Positions 15,037-21,900 of a DNA stretch of 64,000 bases are shown in pieces. Under the pieces are notes generated by a model. The model saw only the letters and a program-made list of their open reading frames with translations. It did no database searches and was not told the DNA's origin. The first letter of the stretch is position 1. Each line of letters opens with the position of its first letter. The DNA is from CALROG01 sp943369755 (GTDB lineage: Bacteria; Pseudomonadota; Gammaproteobacteria; Burkholderiales; Burkholderiaceae_C). The stretch is from the NCBI GenBank assembly GCA_943369755.1, contig CALROG020000020.1:1-64000 (forward strand). The letters run 5' to 3'. Both the position numbers and the translations under genes were made by a program.

Positions 15037-15492
15037 ATGAAACGCTTTCATGTCCACATGCATGTGGATGACCTGTCCAAAAACATCGCCTTCTATTCGG
15101 CCATGTTCAACCAGCCACCGGCCCGCACCGAGGGCGACTACGCCAAGTGGATGCTGCAAGACCCGCCGCTGAACTTTGCCATCTCAACACGGGGGAGCAA
15201 GCCCGGCATAGACCACCTGGGCATCCAGGTCAGCACGCCAGAAGACCTGGCCGCACTGAAAGACAACGCCACCAAAGCCGACATGGCGCTGCTGGATGAA
15301 GGCGAAACCACGTGCTGCTATGCACGCAGCGACAAATACTGGGTGACCGACCCGCAAGGCCTGGCCTGGGAGCAGTTCCACACACTGGACAGCATTCCGG
15401 TGTTCAGCGAGGCCACCTCACCTAATGCCGCAACCTCATCCACTGCCGCCAGTGCGCCGGCCTGCTGTGCACCCAAATCCAGCTGCTGCTGA
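15037..15492 (+). CDS. arsI: ArsI-type C-As lyase (CadI-like vicinal-oxygen-chelate dioxygenase)
   Basis: A 151-residue VOC-fold protein. It has the vicinal cysteine pair Cys93-Cys94 (GETTCCYARSDKYW) that ArsI uses to bind trivalent organoarsenicals. His60 (IDHLGIQV) and Glu112 (WEQFHT) are in the expected Fe(II) ligand positions. ArsI oxidatively demethylates MAs(III) or cleaves aromatic arsenicals to As(III). A strong ribosome site (CAGGAG) precedes the ATG. The extra C-terminus ends in a Cys-rich tail (ACCAPKSSCC) that could act as an intramolecular metalloid trap. Some relatives are annotated as cadmium-induced protein CadI, but the Cys pair favours ArsI. Confidence 0.85.
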   Translation: MKRFHVHMHVDDLSKNIAFYSAMFNQPPARTEGDYAKWMLQDPPLNFAISTRGSKPGIDHLGIQVSTPEDLAALKDNATKADMALLDEGETTCCYARSDKYWVTDPQGLAWEQFHTLDSIPVFSEATSPNAATSSTAASAPACCAPKSSCC

Positions 15493-15504
15493 AGGAGATT
15501 GATC

Positions 15505-16029
15505 ATGAACAACCAGCTCGTCAACGTACTGTTTCTGTGCACCCACAACTCGGCGCGCAGCATTCTGGCTGAGGCCACGCTGAACCACATTGGCCAGCAC
15601 CGCTTCAAAGCCTACTCAGCCGGCAGCAGTCCACGCGCCAACCAGCAGCCCAACCCGCTGGGCCTGGCGGTCTTGCAGTCCGCCGGGATCAGCATCAACG
15701 GCTTGCACAGCAAAAGCTGGGACGAATTCGCCAAGCCCGACGCACCGCACATGGACCTGGTGATCACGGTGTGCGACAACGCGGCGGGTGAGGTCTGCCC
15801 CTACTGGCCCGGCCAACCCGCCACGGCGCACTGGGGCTATGCCGACCCCTCGGCCATTGAAGGCACCGACGAACAGAAGACAGAGGCCTTTCGCCAGACG
15901 CTGCACGCGATCCGCCGCCGGTTGGAGCTGCTGGTCAACCTGCCCTCAGGGTCGGTCGACAAACTCATGCTGCAAACGCATGCGCGCGATCTGTCCACCT
16001 CACCACAACCCGAAACTTCAGCGCTATGA
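15505..16029 (+). CDS. arsC: arsenate reductase, low-molecular-weight phosphatase type
   Basis: A 174-residue enzyme that reduces As(V) to As(III). The phosphatase-type P-loop is LFLCTHNSARSILAE, with the CX5R nucleophile near residue 12. VCDNAAGEVCPYWPG supplies the redox-shuttle cysteines. HWGYADPSAIEG is the catalytic Asp-Pro loop. AAGGAG lies 7 nt before the chosen ATG. An upstream TTG would add two residues. The C-terminal extension (~135-174) is longer than in minimal ArsC. Its product, arsenite, would leave via the channel encoded two genes on. It overlaps the next gene by ATGA. Confidence 0.93.
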   Translation: MNNQLVNVLFLCTHNSARSILAEATLNHIGQHRFKAYSAGSSPRANQQPNPLGLAVLQSAGISINGLHSKSWDEFAKPDAPHMDLVITVCDNAAGEVCPYWPGQPATAHWGYADPSAIEGTDEQKTEAFRQTLHAIRRRLELLVNLPSGSVDKLMLQTHARDLSTSPQPETSAL

Positions 16030-16901
16030 ACCTGTTGCTCACGCTTTTGCTGCCTGCTTCCGTGCTGGCCAGCCTTGGCGCCTTTCTGTGGGCCCGTGCA
16101 AGCGGTGGCCCGGTAGAAGCCGCCATTCTTTTGCCCAGCGCGGCCGCGCTGGGCCTGGCCATGTGGCTGGAGCGGCACCGTCCCCTGCGCGCCGACTGGA
16201 ACCAGCCACGTGGTGACCGCGTCACTGACTGGACCAGCTTTGCAGTGCTGGTCGGTGTCGTGCAGCCCCTGCTCAAATGGGCCTCGCCACTGCTAGTAGT
16301 CGCTGCCTACGCATGGGTGGGTGAACCAGATGCCCTGTTTGCGGCGCAAACACCGTTCGTATTGCAATTGCTGGTGGTAACGCTGCTCGCGGAACTTGGA
16401 AAATATTGGGCACACCGCTGGCACCACCGGTGGCCGGCTTTGTGGTGGCTGCACGCCCTGCACCATGGCAGCAAGCGGCTCTACTCGGTCAACAACTTTC
16501 GTGTGCACCCGCTTGAATACGCACTAAAACATCTGCTGAGCCTGCTGCCCTTGATGCTGCTGGGCGCGCCGGTTGACGCACTGCTAGGCTACATCGCGCT
16601 GACACAGCCGGTGCAAATGCTTCAGCACGTTAATCTCCCGCTACGCCACGGCTGGCTGAACTACGTGTTCAGCACCAACGAGTTGCACCGCTGGCACCAC
16701 TCGGACCAACGCCGCGAGGGCGACACCAACTTTGGCAGCGCCTTGGTCATTTGGGACCAGGTCTTTGGCACCTTCCATCACCCCGGCCAAAGCGCACAAC
16801 CGGACCGCGTGGGCCTGTATGACGCTGACAAATACCCCGCAGGCCGCTCATTCCTGGCCCAGGTGCTGTCGATGTTTGCACCGGCTTGCTGCGGGCGATG
16901 A
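16026..16901 (+). CDS. fatty acid hydroxylase/sterol desaturase superfamily membrane protein
   Basis: A 291-residue polytopic membrane protein with the diiron His clusters of this superfamily: HRWHHRW, LHALHHGSKR, then NELHRWHHSDQR and FGTFHHP. Hydrophobic segments at about 1-35, 75-110 and 165-195 support a membrane enzyme. The family hydroxylates or desaturates lipids using O2. Its substrate here is unknown. It is translationally coupled to arsC upstream and the channel gene downstream (ATGA at both junctions), so it is expressed with the ars genes. A link to arsenic stress on membranes or to lipid remodelling next door is speculative. Confidence 0.82.
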   Translation: MNLLLTLLLPASVLASLGAFLWARASGGPVEAAILLPSAAALGLAMWLERHRPLRADWNQPRGDRVTDWTSFAVLVGVVQPLLKWASPLLVVAAYAWVGEPDALFAAQTPFVLQLLVVTLLAELGKYWAHRWHHRWPALWWLHALHHGSKRLYSVNNFRVHPLEYALKHLLSLLPLMLLGAPVDALLGYIALTQPVQMLQHVNLPLRHGWLNYVFSTNELHRWHHSDQRREGDTNFGSALVIWDQVFGTFHHPGQSAQPDRVGLYDADKYPAGRSFLAQVLSMFAPACCGR

Positions 16902-17584
16902 GCACTGCCCTTCAACCCGCAACGCTGGCCCGCCAGGCACTCACAGAGTTCATTGGCACTGCAGCATTGCTGTGCGCTGTGATCGGCTCGGGCATCATGG
17001 CCGAGCGCCTGGCGGGCGGCAACGTCGCCATAGCGCTGCTGGCCAACACCCTGGCCACGGTGTTCGCGCTGTATGTGCTGATCGAAACCCTGGGGCCGGT
17101 GAGCGGGGCCCATTTCAACCCCCTGGTGACGCTGGTAATGGCATCAAAAGGGGAGCTAGCCCGCACCGGTACTGCGCCAACCACTATTATTTTTATAGCA
17201 AGCCAGCTCGTCGGCGCGGTGCTGGGGGCCTGGCTGGCCAACGCCATGTTCGATTTGTCAGTGCTGCAAACCAGCACCAAATTGCGCGGCGGCCTGGGGC
17301 AATGGCTGGCTGAGGCAGTAGCCACAGCAGGCCTGTTGTTTGTAATCCTGCGGGCCCCCGCCGGCAAGGCCAGCGCCTTGGTGGCTTGCTACATCGGCGC
17401 GGCCTACTGGTTTACCGCCAGCACCTCGTTTGCCAACCCGGCCGCTGTAATGGGCCGCATGTTCAGCGACAGCTTTGCCGGCATTGCCCCGGCCAGCGCA
17501 GCGGGCTTTGTGCTGGCGCAGGGTGCAGGCGCGCTGGCGGGCACGCTGCTGGCCCGGTTATGCGAGCCGCCCCCGGCCCGCTAA
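16898..17584 (+). CDS. aqpS: AqpS-type aquaglyceroporin family channel of the ars cluster
   Basis: A 228-residue MIP-family channel with six predicted helices and two half-helix loops. The first loop is GAHFNPLVTL, so the usual NPA reads NPL. The second is SFANPAAVMGRMFSDSF, which keeps NPA. AqpS-type channels in rhizobial ars operons let arsenite or methylated arsenicals flow out down their gradient and can replace ArsB/Acr3. No efflux pump is present in this cluster. A 45-bp repeat copy encodes LARTGTAPTTIIFIAS in the middle of the protein (17155-17199). The 3' end overlaps the convergent hydrolase gene by 27 nt. Confidence 0.82.
   Translation: MSTALQPATLARQALTEFIGTAALLCAVIGSGIMAERLAGGNVAIALLANTLATVFALYVLIETLGPVSGAHFNPLVTLVMASKGELARTGTAPTTIIFIASQLVGAVLGAWLANAMFDLSVLQTSTKLRGGLGQWLAEAVATAGLLFVILRAPAGKASALVACYIGAAYWFTASTSFANPAAVMGRMFSDSFAGIAPASAAGFVLAQGAGALAGTLLARLCEPPPAR
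17155..17199 (+). repeat. 45-bp repeat, copy 2, inside the aqpS gene
   Basis: Starts GCTAGCCCGC and ends TTTTTATAGC, the same length as copy 1. It is read in frame as LARTGTAPTTIIFIA across a membrane segment of the channel. Confidence 0.75.
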
Positions 17585-18340
17585 GCCGGAGTCGAGCCAC
17601 CAGTCGGTGATCTGCTGCTGCACCCAGGCCGGGTCGTCCAGCGCCAGGTCGTGGCCGGCGTCGGGGTGCAGGCGCAGCGGCCAGTCCCAGCCAGTGGCCA
17701 GTGCCTGTGAACAACGCGCAGAAACCAGCCGGTCCCCGGCGGAGGCCAGCACCAGCGCAGGCACCAGCGGGCGTTGCGCCGGCAAGCGGTAGCGTGCCGC
17801 GGCCAGAAGCTGGGCGGCGGCATTGCGCCGGGACACCGGGCGCTGCCTGGCAACTGCCGCCCAGGCCGGCAACACGTCTGAATGTTGTGCGGGCTGGCTG
17901 CTGGTCAGGCGCAGGATGGCGCGCTCGCGCTGCTCGGGCGTGGCGCCCGGCAGCATCAGGCGCAGCAGCGTTGGGTAGTTGTGGGGTTGCAGACGGTGCC
18001 AGAACGGGCTGAAGCCGCGCACGCTGGTGTTGATGAGCACGCACCCCGCCAGTTCGTCCGCTGCTGTGCAGGCCCATTCAAGCGCCACCATGGCACCCAG
18101 CGACATCGCCACCAGGACATAAGGGCCGGGCACTGCCCGAGCTGCCAGCGCCGCGCGACAAGCCTGCACCATGGCCTGCACCCGGGTCGGGCTGTGGCCG
18201 CGATGAAGTTCACCGTTGCCTGGGATGTCCAGTGCCAGCACGGTATGGTCGGGCCCCAACGCCGCAGCCAGCCGCGGACCAAAGCCGCCCCAGTGCCCGG
18301 CCTCGCGGGTGAGCCCGCGCAACAGCACCCAGGTGGTCAC
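17558..18340 (-). CDS. alpha/beta hydrolase
   Basis: A 260-residue alpha/beta-hydrolase. LLRGLTREAGHW replaces the usual HG oxyanion loop with RG. The nucleophile elbow is VAMSLGAMVA (Ser in SLG). Asp in ASAGDRLV and His in HPDAGHDLALD complete the triad. The start is a GTG that overlaps the stop of the upstream metallopeptidase gene (GTGA), which gives a protein beginning VTTWVLLRG. A longer in-frame extension would lie within the peptidase gene. The substrate is unknown. Its coupling to the M14-like gene suggests the two act on the same amide or ester. Confidence 0.8.
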   Translation of the reverse strand: MTTWVLLRGLTREAGHWGGFGPRLAAALGPDHTVLALDIPGNGELHRGHSPTRVQAMVQACRAALAARAVPGPYVLVAMSLGAMVALEWACTAADELAGCVLINTSVRGFSPFWHRLQPHNYPTLLRLMLPGATPEQRERAILRLTSSQPAQHSDVLPAWAAVARQRPVSRRNAAAQLLAAARYRLPAQRPLVPALVLASAGDRLVSARCSQALATGWDWPLRLHPDAGHDLALDDPAWVQQQITDWWLDSGLAGRGRLA

Positions 18341-19341
18341 ACCGGACCCCCGTACCAACGAGCCATGGCCTGCAACCTGTGCTGCGCCGGGTCGCCGGGC
18401 TGCCAGCGGGGCCAGCCGGCGGCGGCGCGCACAAAAAAGTCCAGCAACGGCAAATGGCGGCGCAGTACACGCTGCTGGCGGTGGGCAATCAGCGGGTTGA
18501 AGATGCCCTTGCGCGAAAACAGTTGGCGCGGGTTCTTCTTGACCCAGAGCCATGAGCCCATTTCCAGTGTGAGCGGCAAAAAAACGGTGCCCGGCTGCTC
18601 GCTGGCACTAAGGTAAAGGTAGTCCCACAGGTCGCCATGGGTCAGGTACTGCTGGCTCTGGGGCTCGAACACATAGGTGTGGTTCGGGTGGCTGTGCAGA
18701 AAGATCTCATGCAGGGCGTGCAGTTCGCCCAGGTGGGCTATGGGTGTGCGTCGATGGGCGTAGGGGAACCAGAGGCGGTCGCGCATGCCAAAGCCCGAGT
18801 GGCAGTCCAGGGCCAGGCTGAACGGGCGGCCGTGTAACTCTGCGGTGACCAGCGCGCACAGGGCCGCGCTTTCGGCCTCCATCGGTGCGCCGGCCCGGCC
18901 CCGGTACCAGGGTAAGCCCGCGCTCAGGCGTTGCCCGCCCACCAGAAACGGCACCGGCTCGCGCGCCTGCACCGGCGCGTTGCGCATCAGGTCAACCCCG
19001 TTGGGGTTGGCGCGGGTATGACGCAGCATGCCGCCGGGGTTGACCACCGGCATGAAGACGAGGTGCACCCGGGCCAGCAGATCGTGCAGCCCGGCGTCCC
19101 AGCGCAGCCGCGCGACCAGCGCATTCAGGTACGCAATAACCACCTGCGCGCCAATTCGCTCCAGCCCATGCACACCGCCGAAGAAGCCAACCGCGGGAAC
19201 ATCTGGCGCGGGGTTGCCCAGCGCCACGGTATACAAGGGCGGCTGGCCTGGCAAAAGCTGGGTCGTTACACGCAGCTGGCTGCCGCCAAGCGCAATCACG
19301 CGCTCCAGTTCATCAAGTTCGGGCAGGCCGGGGTGGGACAA
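18337..19341 (-). CDS. M14-family zinc carboxypeptidase-like protein
   Basis: A 334-residue M14/succinylglutamate-desuccinylase-type metallohydrolase. The zinc ligands are visible: His58 and Glu61 in GGVHGLERIG, and His181 in LDCHSGFG. NPGGMLRHTRANPNGVDLMRN (100-120) is the typical substrate-side loop. The C-terminal part is less typical. There is no signal peptide, so it is probably cytoplasmic and acts on short peptides or acylated amino acids. It is translationally coupled to the alpha/beta hydrolase. It is divergent from a small ORF with a Pho-box-like promoter. Confidence 0.82.
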   Translation of the reverse strand: MSHPGLPELDELERVIALGGSQLRVTTQLLPGQPPLYTVALGNPAPDVPAVGFFGGVHGLERIGAQVVIAYLNALVARLRWDAGLHDLLARVHLVFMPVVNPGGMLRHTRANPNGVDLMRNAPVQAREPVPFLVGGQRLSAGLPWYRGRAGAPMEAESAALCALVTAELHGRPFSLALDCHSGFGMRDRLWFPYAHRRTPIAHLGELHALHEIFLHSHPNHTYVFEPQSQQYLTHGDLWDYLYLSASEQPGTVFLPLTLEMGSWLWVKKNPRQLFSRKGIFNPLIAHRQQRVLRRHLPLLDFFVRAAAGWPRWQPGDPAQHRLQAMARWYGGPV

Positions 19342-19400
19342 AACAGGCAGTCATGCAGCAACGGTATGGCGCGCAGCTTACTTCAGCAGGCCGCCCTGCC

Positions 19401-19434
19401 CTGACATCACTTTGTCATGAAGCGGCGCTACGGT
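19401..19434 (+). promoter_or_regulatory. Pho box with -10 before a 41-codon ORF
   Basis: CTGACAT (19401-19407), a 4-bp spacer and TTGTCAT (19412-19418) form an 11-bp-spaced pair. TACGGT (19429-19434) follows after exactly ten bases, the spacing seen at pstS. The small ORF begins 24 nt later. Confidence 0.6.
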
Positions 19435-19458
19435 GGCTTCACCCGCCCAAGGAACGCC

Positions 19459-19584
19459 ATGAAGAACCCCAGCCTGCTGCCCCTGCAAATTGCCGCCGTG
19501 TCACTGGAGCTGCTGCGCGGCCTGGGCGAATTTGTGGCGTTACAGACCTGGCGCGTGCGCGACCGGCTGGCGCGGCGGGATTAG
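19459..19584 (+). CDS. small 41-residue protein, possibly Pho-regulated
   Basis: A 41-codon ORF beginning MKNPSLLPLQIAAVSLELL and ending RVRDRLARRD, with an AAGGA ribosome site 5 nt before the ATG. The middle is one amphipathic to hydrophobic helix (about residues 6-32) and the end is strongly basic. That suits a small peripheral membrane protein or an inhibitor-type small protein. It lies alone between the divergent M14-like gene and glmM, whose stop is one base from its own, in convergent orientation. The well-spaced Pho box and ribosome site are the main reasons to believe it is real. I know no family for it. Confidence 0.5.
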   Translation: MKNPSLLPLQIAAVSLELLRGLGEFVALQTWRVRDRLARRD

Positions 19585-19585
19585 A

Positions 19586-20920
19586 TCAACCCGCCTTGAC
19601 GGCGTCCACCAGCCGCTGGGCACAGGCCAGGGCCTGCTGCTCGTCACGTGCTTCAACCATCACCCGCAACAAGGGCTCGGTGCCGCTGGCGCGAATCAGC
19701 ACCCGGCCGGTGTCGCCAAGCTCAGCCTCAACCGCCTGCGTCTGCGACGCCAGCACCGCGTTGGCCTTCCAGTCCTGGCCGGGGCGCAGGCGCACGTTCA
19801 GCAGCGTCTGCGGGAACAGCGTTACCTCGGCCAGCAGTTGGGCCAGGGTCTTGCCGCTGCGCACGCAGGCCTGTAGCACTTGCAGCGCGCTGATGAGGCC
19901 GTCGCCCGTGGTGTGCTTGTCCAGCGCCAGCAGGTGGCCCGAGCCTTCCCCGCCCAGCAGCCAGCCGTGCTGTTCAAGCGCTTCCAGCACGTAGCGGTCA
20001 CCCACCTGGGCACGCACGAACTTCACGCCGCGCGCCTTCAGCGCCACTTCCACCGCCATGTTGGTCATCAGCGTGCCCACCACGCCGGGCACCACTTCGT
20101 CGCGCGCCAGGCGTTCGGCCACCATCAGGTACAGCACCTCGTCGCCGTTGTACAGGCGGCCCGCCGCATCCACCATTTGCAGGCGGTCGGCATCGCCGTC
20201 CAGCGCAATGCCGTAGTCGGCGTGGTTGGCCTTGACGGCGCGCACCAACGCCTGGGGGTGGGTTGCGCCTACTTCGTGGTTGATGTTCAGGCCATCGGGC
20301 GCGCAGCCAATGGCAATGACTTCAGCACCGAGCTCATGGAACACCTTGGGCGCAATGTGATAAGCGGCACCGTGGGCACCATCCACTACGATCTTCAGGC
20401 CCTTGAGGGTCAGGTCATTGGCGAAGCTGCTCTTGCAGAACTCGATATAGCGGCCGGCCGCGTCGTCCAGTCGCCGCGCCTTGCCAAGGGAGGCCGAGTC
20501 AGCCCACACGGGCGGCTGTTCCAGCGCGGCCTCCACTGCCAGCTCCCAGCTGTCGGGCAGCTTGGTGCCCTGCGCACTGAAGAACTTGATGCCGTTGTCG
20601 GCAAAGGCGTTGTGGCTGGCGCTGATCACCACCCCCAGGCTGGCGCGCTGGGCGCGGGTCAGATAGGCCACGCCGGGTGTGGGCAACGGGCCCAGCAGCA
20701 CCACATCCACCCCGGCCGAATTGAAGCCCGATTCCAGAGCGCTTTCCAGCATGTAGCCAGAAATACGCGTGTCTTTGCCTATCAGCACGGTGGGGCGCTC
20801 TTCTGTGCGCTTGAGCACGCGGCCCACCGCATGGGCCAGCCGCAACACGAAGTCGGGGGTGATGGGCGACTGCCCCACGGTGCCGCGAATGCCGTCGGTG
20901 CCGAAATACTTTCTGCTCAT
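19586..20920 (-). CDS. glmM: phosphoglucosamine mutase
   Basis: Converts glucosamine-6-phosphate to glucosamine-1-phosphate for UDP-GlcNAc, so it feeds peptidoglycan and LPS. The 444-residue product starts RKYFGTDGIRGTVG. It has the phosphoserine loop VVISASHNAFADNG near residue 100, the Mg site ALDGDADRLQ and the sugar-binding GEGSGHLL. RASGTEPLLRVMVEA is near the end. The ATG at 20920 was preferred to one five codons upstream because the family starts at MSRKYF. It lies 11 nt after folP in the rlmE-ftsH-folP-glmM operon. Confidence 0.97.
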   Translation of the reverse strand: MSRKYFGTDGIRGTVGQSPITPDFVLRLAHAVGRVLKRTEERPTVLIGKDTRISGYMLESALESGFNSAGVDVVLLGPLPTPGVAYLTRAQRASLGVVISASHNAFADNGIKFFSAQGTKLPDSWELAVEAALEQPPVWADSASLGKARRLDDAAGRYIEFCKSSFANDLTLKGLKIVVDGAHGAAYHIAPKVFHELGAEVIAIGCAPDGLNINHEVGATHPQALVRAVKANHADYGIALDGDADRLQMVDAAGRLYNGDEVLYLMVAERLARDEVVPGVVGTLMTNMAVEVALKARGVKFVRAQVGDRYVLEALEQHGWLLGGEGSGHLLALDKHTTGDGLISALQVLQACVRSGKTLAQLLAEVTLFPQTLLNVRLRPGQDWKANAVLASQTQAVEAELGDTGRVLIRASGTEPLLRVMVEARDEQQALACAQRLVDAVKAG

Positions 20921-20931
20921 TTTCTTGTCCC

Positions 20932-21798
20932 TCAATGCACTTGTTGTTGCGCTTGTGGAGGCGCTTGTTCTGCTTCGGAAATTGTAGCGGCCAGCACCTT
21001 GAGGGCGGCCACTGTTTCATGCACATCGTGCACCCGCACAATGCGCGCGCCGTGCTGCACTGCCAGCAGCGCGGCCGCAACACTGGGCACCAACCGGTCC
21101 TGCACTTCAAGCCCGGTCACGGCACCCAGCGAAGACTTGCGCGACCAGCCCGCGAGCAGCGGGTAGCCATCGGCCAACAGCTCACCCTGGCGCGCCAGAA
21201 CCGCAAAATTCTGCTGCACGGTTTTGCCGAAACCTATGCCTGCGTCCCACACGATACGGGTCGAATCGACCCCCAGCCCGCGCAGATGCTGCGTGACCCG
21301 CTGCAAAAAAGATAGCACCTGAGGTATCACATCGCCTTGCATCGGGGCCACCTGCATGGTCTGCGGGTCGCGGTGCATGTGCATCAGGCAGACCCCGCAG
21401 GCCCGGTGCGCTGCCACCACCGCTGCAGCGCCGGGGCGGCGCAGCGCCCAGATGTCGTTGATGATGTCAGCCCCCAGGTCCAGCACGGCCTGCATCACTT
21501 CGGGTTTGTAGGTGTCTACTGAAATCGGTACGCCCAGCGTCACGGCCTCGCGCACCACAGGCAGCACGCGGGCCAGCTCCTCGTGCAGCGGCACCGCCGG
21601 GCTGCCGGGGCGTGTCGATTCGCCACCTATGTCCAGAATGTCCGCGCCCTCACGCAGCAGGCGTTCGCAGTGGGCCAGGCCCGCCGACGCACCCGCGTGG
21701 CGGCCAGCGTCAGAAAATGAGTCGGGCGTCAGGTTGACGATACCCATGACCCGTGGGCGCGCCAGATCGATGCGAAAGCGGGAGGTTTGCCAGATCAC
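20932..21798 (-). CDS. folP: dihydropteroate synthase
   Basis: Joins p-aminobenzoate to dihydropterin pyrophosphate in folate synthesis and is the sulfonamide target. The 288-residue product has the pterin motifs VMGIVNLTPDSFSDAG (17-32), DIGGESTRPGS (~57), SVDTYKPEV and DIINDIWALRR. VWDAGIGFGKT and LLAGWSRKSSLG with the catalytic Lys-Ser follow, then RVHDV at the end. The start codon ATG is directly followed by IWQTSRF, normal for this family. It lies 102 nt after ftsH across a hairpin-rich spacer. Confidence 0.96.
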   Translation of the reverse strand: MIWQTSRFRIDLARPRVMGIVNLTPDSFSDAGRHAGASAGLAHCERLLREGADILDIGGESTRPGSPAVPLHEELARVLPVVREAVTLGVPISVDTYKPEVMQAVLDLGADIINDIWALRRPGAAAVVAAHRACGVCLMHMHRDPQTMQVAPMQGDVIPQVLSFLQRVTQHLRGLGVDSTRIVWDAGIGFGKTVQQNFAVLARQGELLADGYPLLAGWSRKSSLGAVTGLEVQDRLVPSVAAALLAVQHGARIVRVHDVHETVAALKVLAATISEAEQAPPQAQQQVH

Positions 21799-21900
21799 GG
21801 TACTCCTTCCAGGAAGCCGTGAAACCGGCTCTGCCGGGCCACTGGCTTCGCCCCCGCGGTGGGGAGCTGCGCCCGCAGGGCGGACGGGCGGGCGTCCTGC
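21799..21900 (-). other. hairpin-rich ftsH-folP spacer
   Basis: The 102-nt gap is GC-rich with short inverted repeats (for example CTGCGCCCGCAG near 21871) but has no T run. It holds no ORF. It may be an mRNA-processing or stability element within the operon. Confidence 0.4.
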
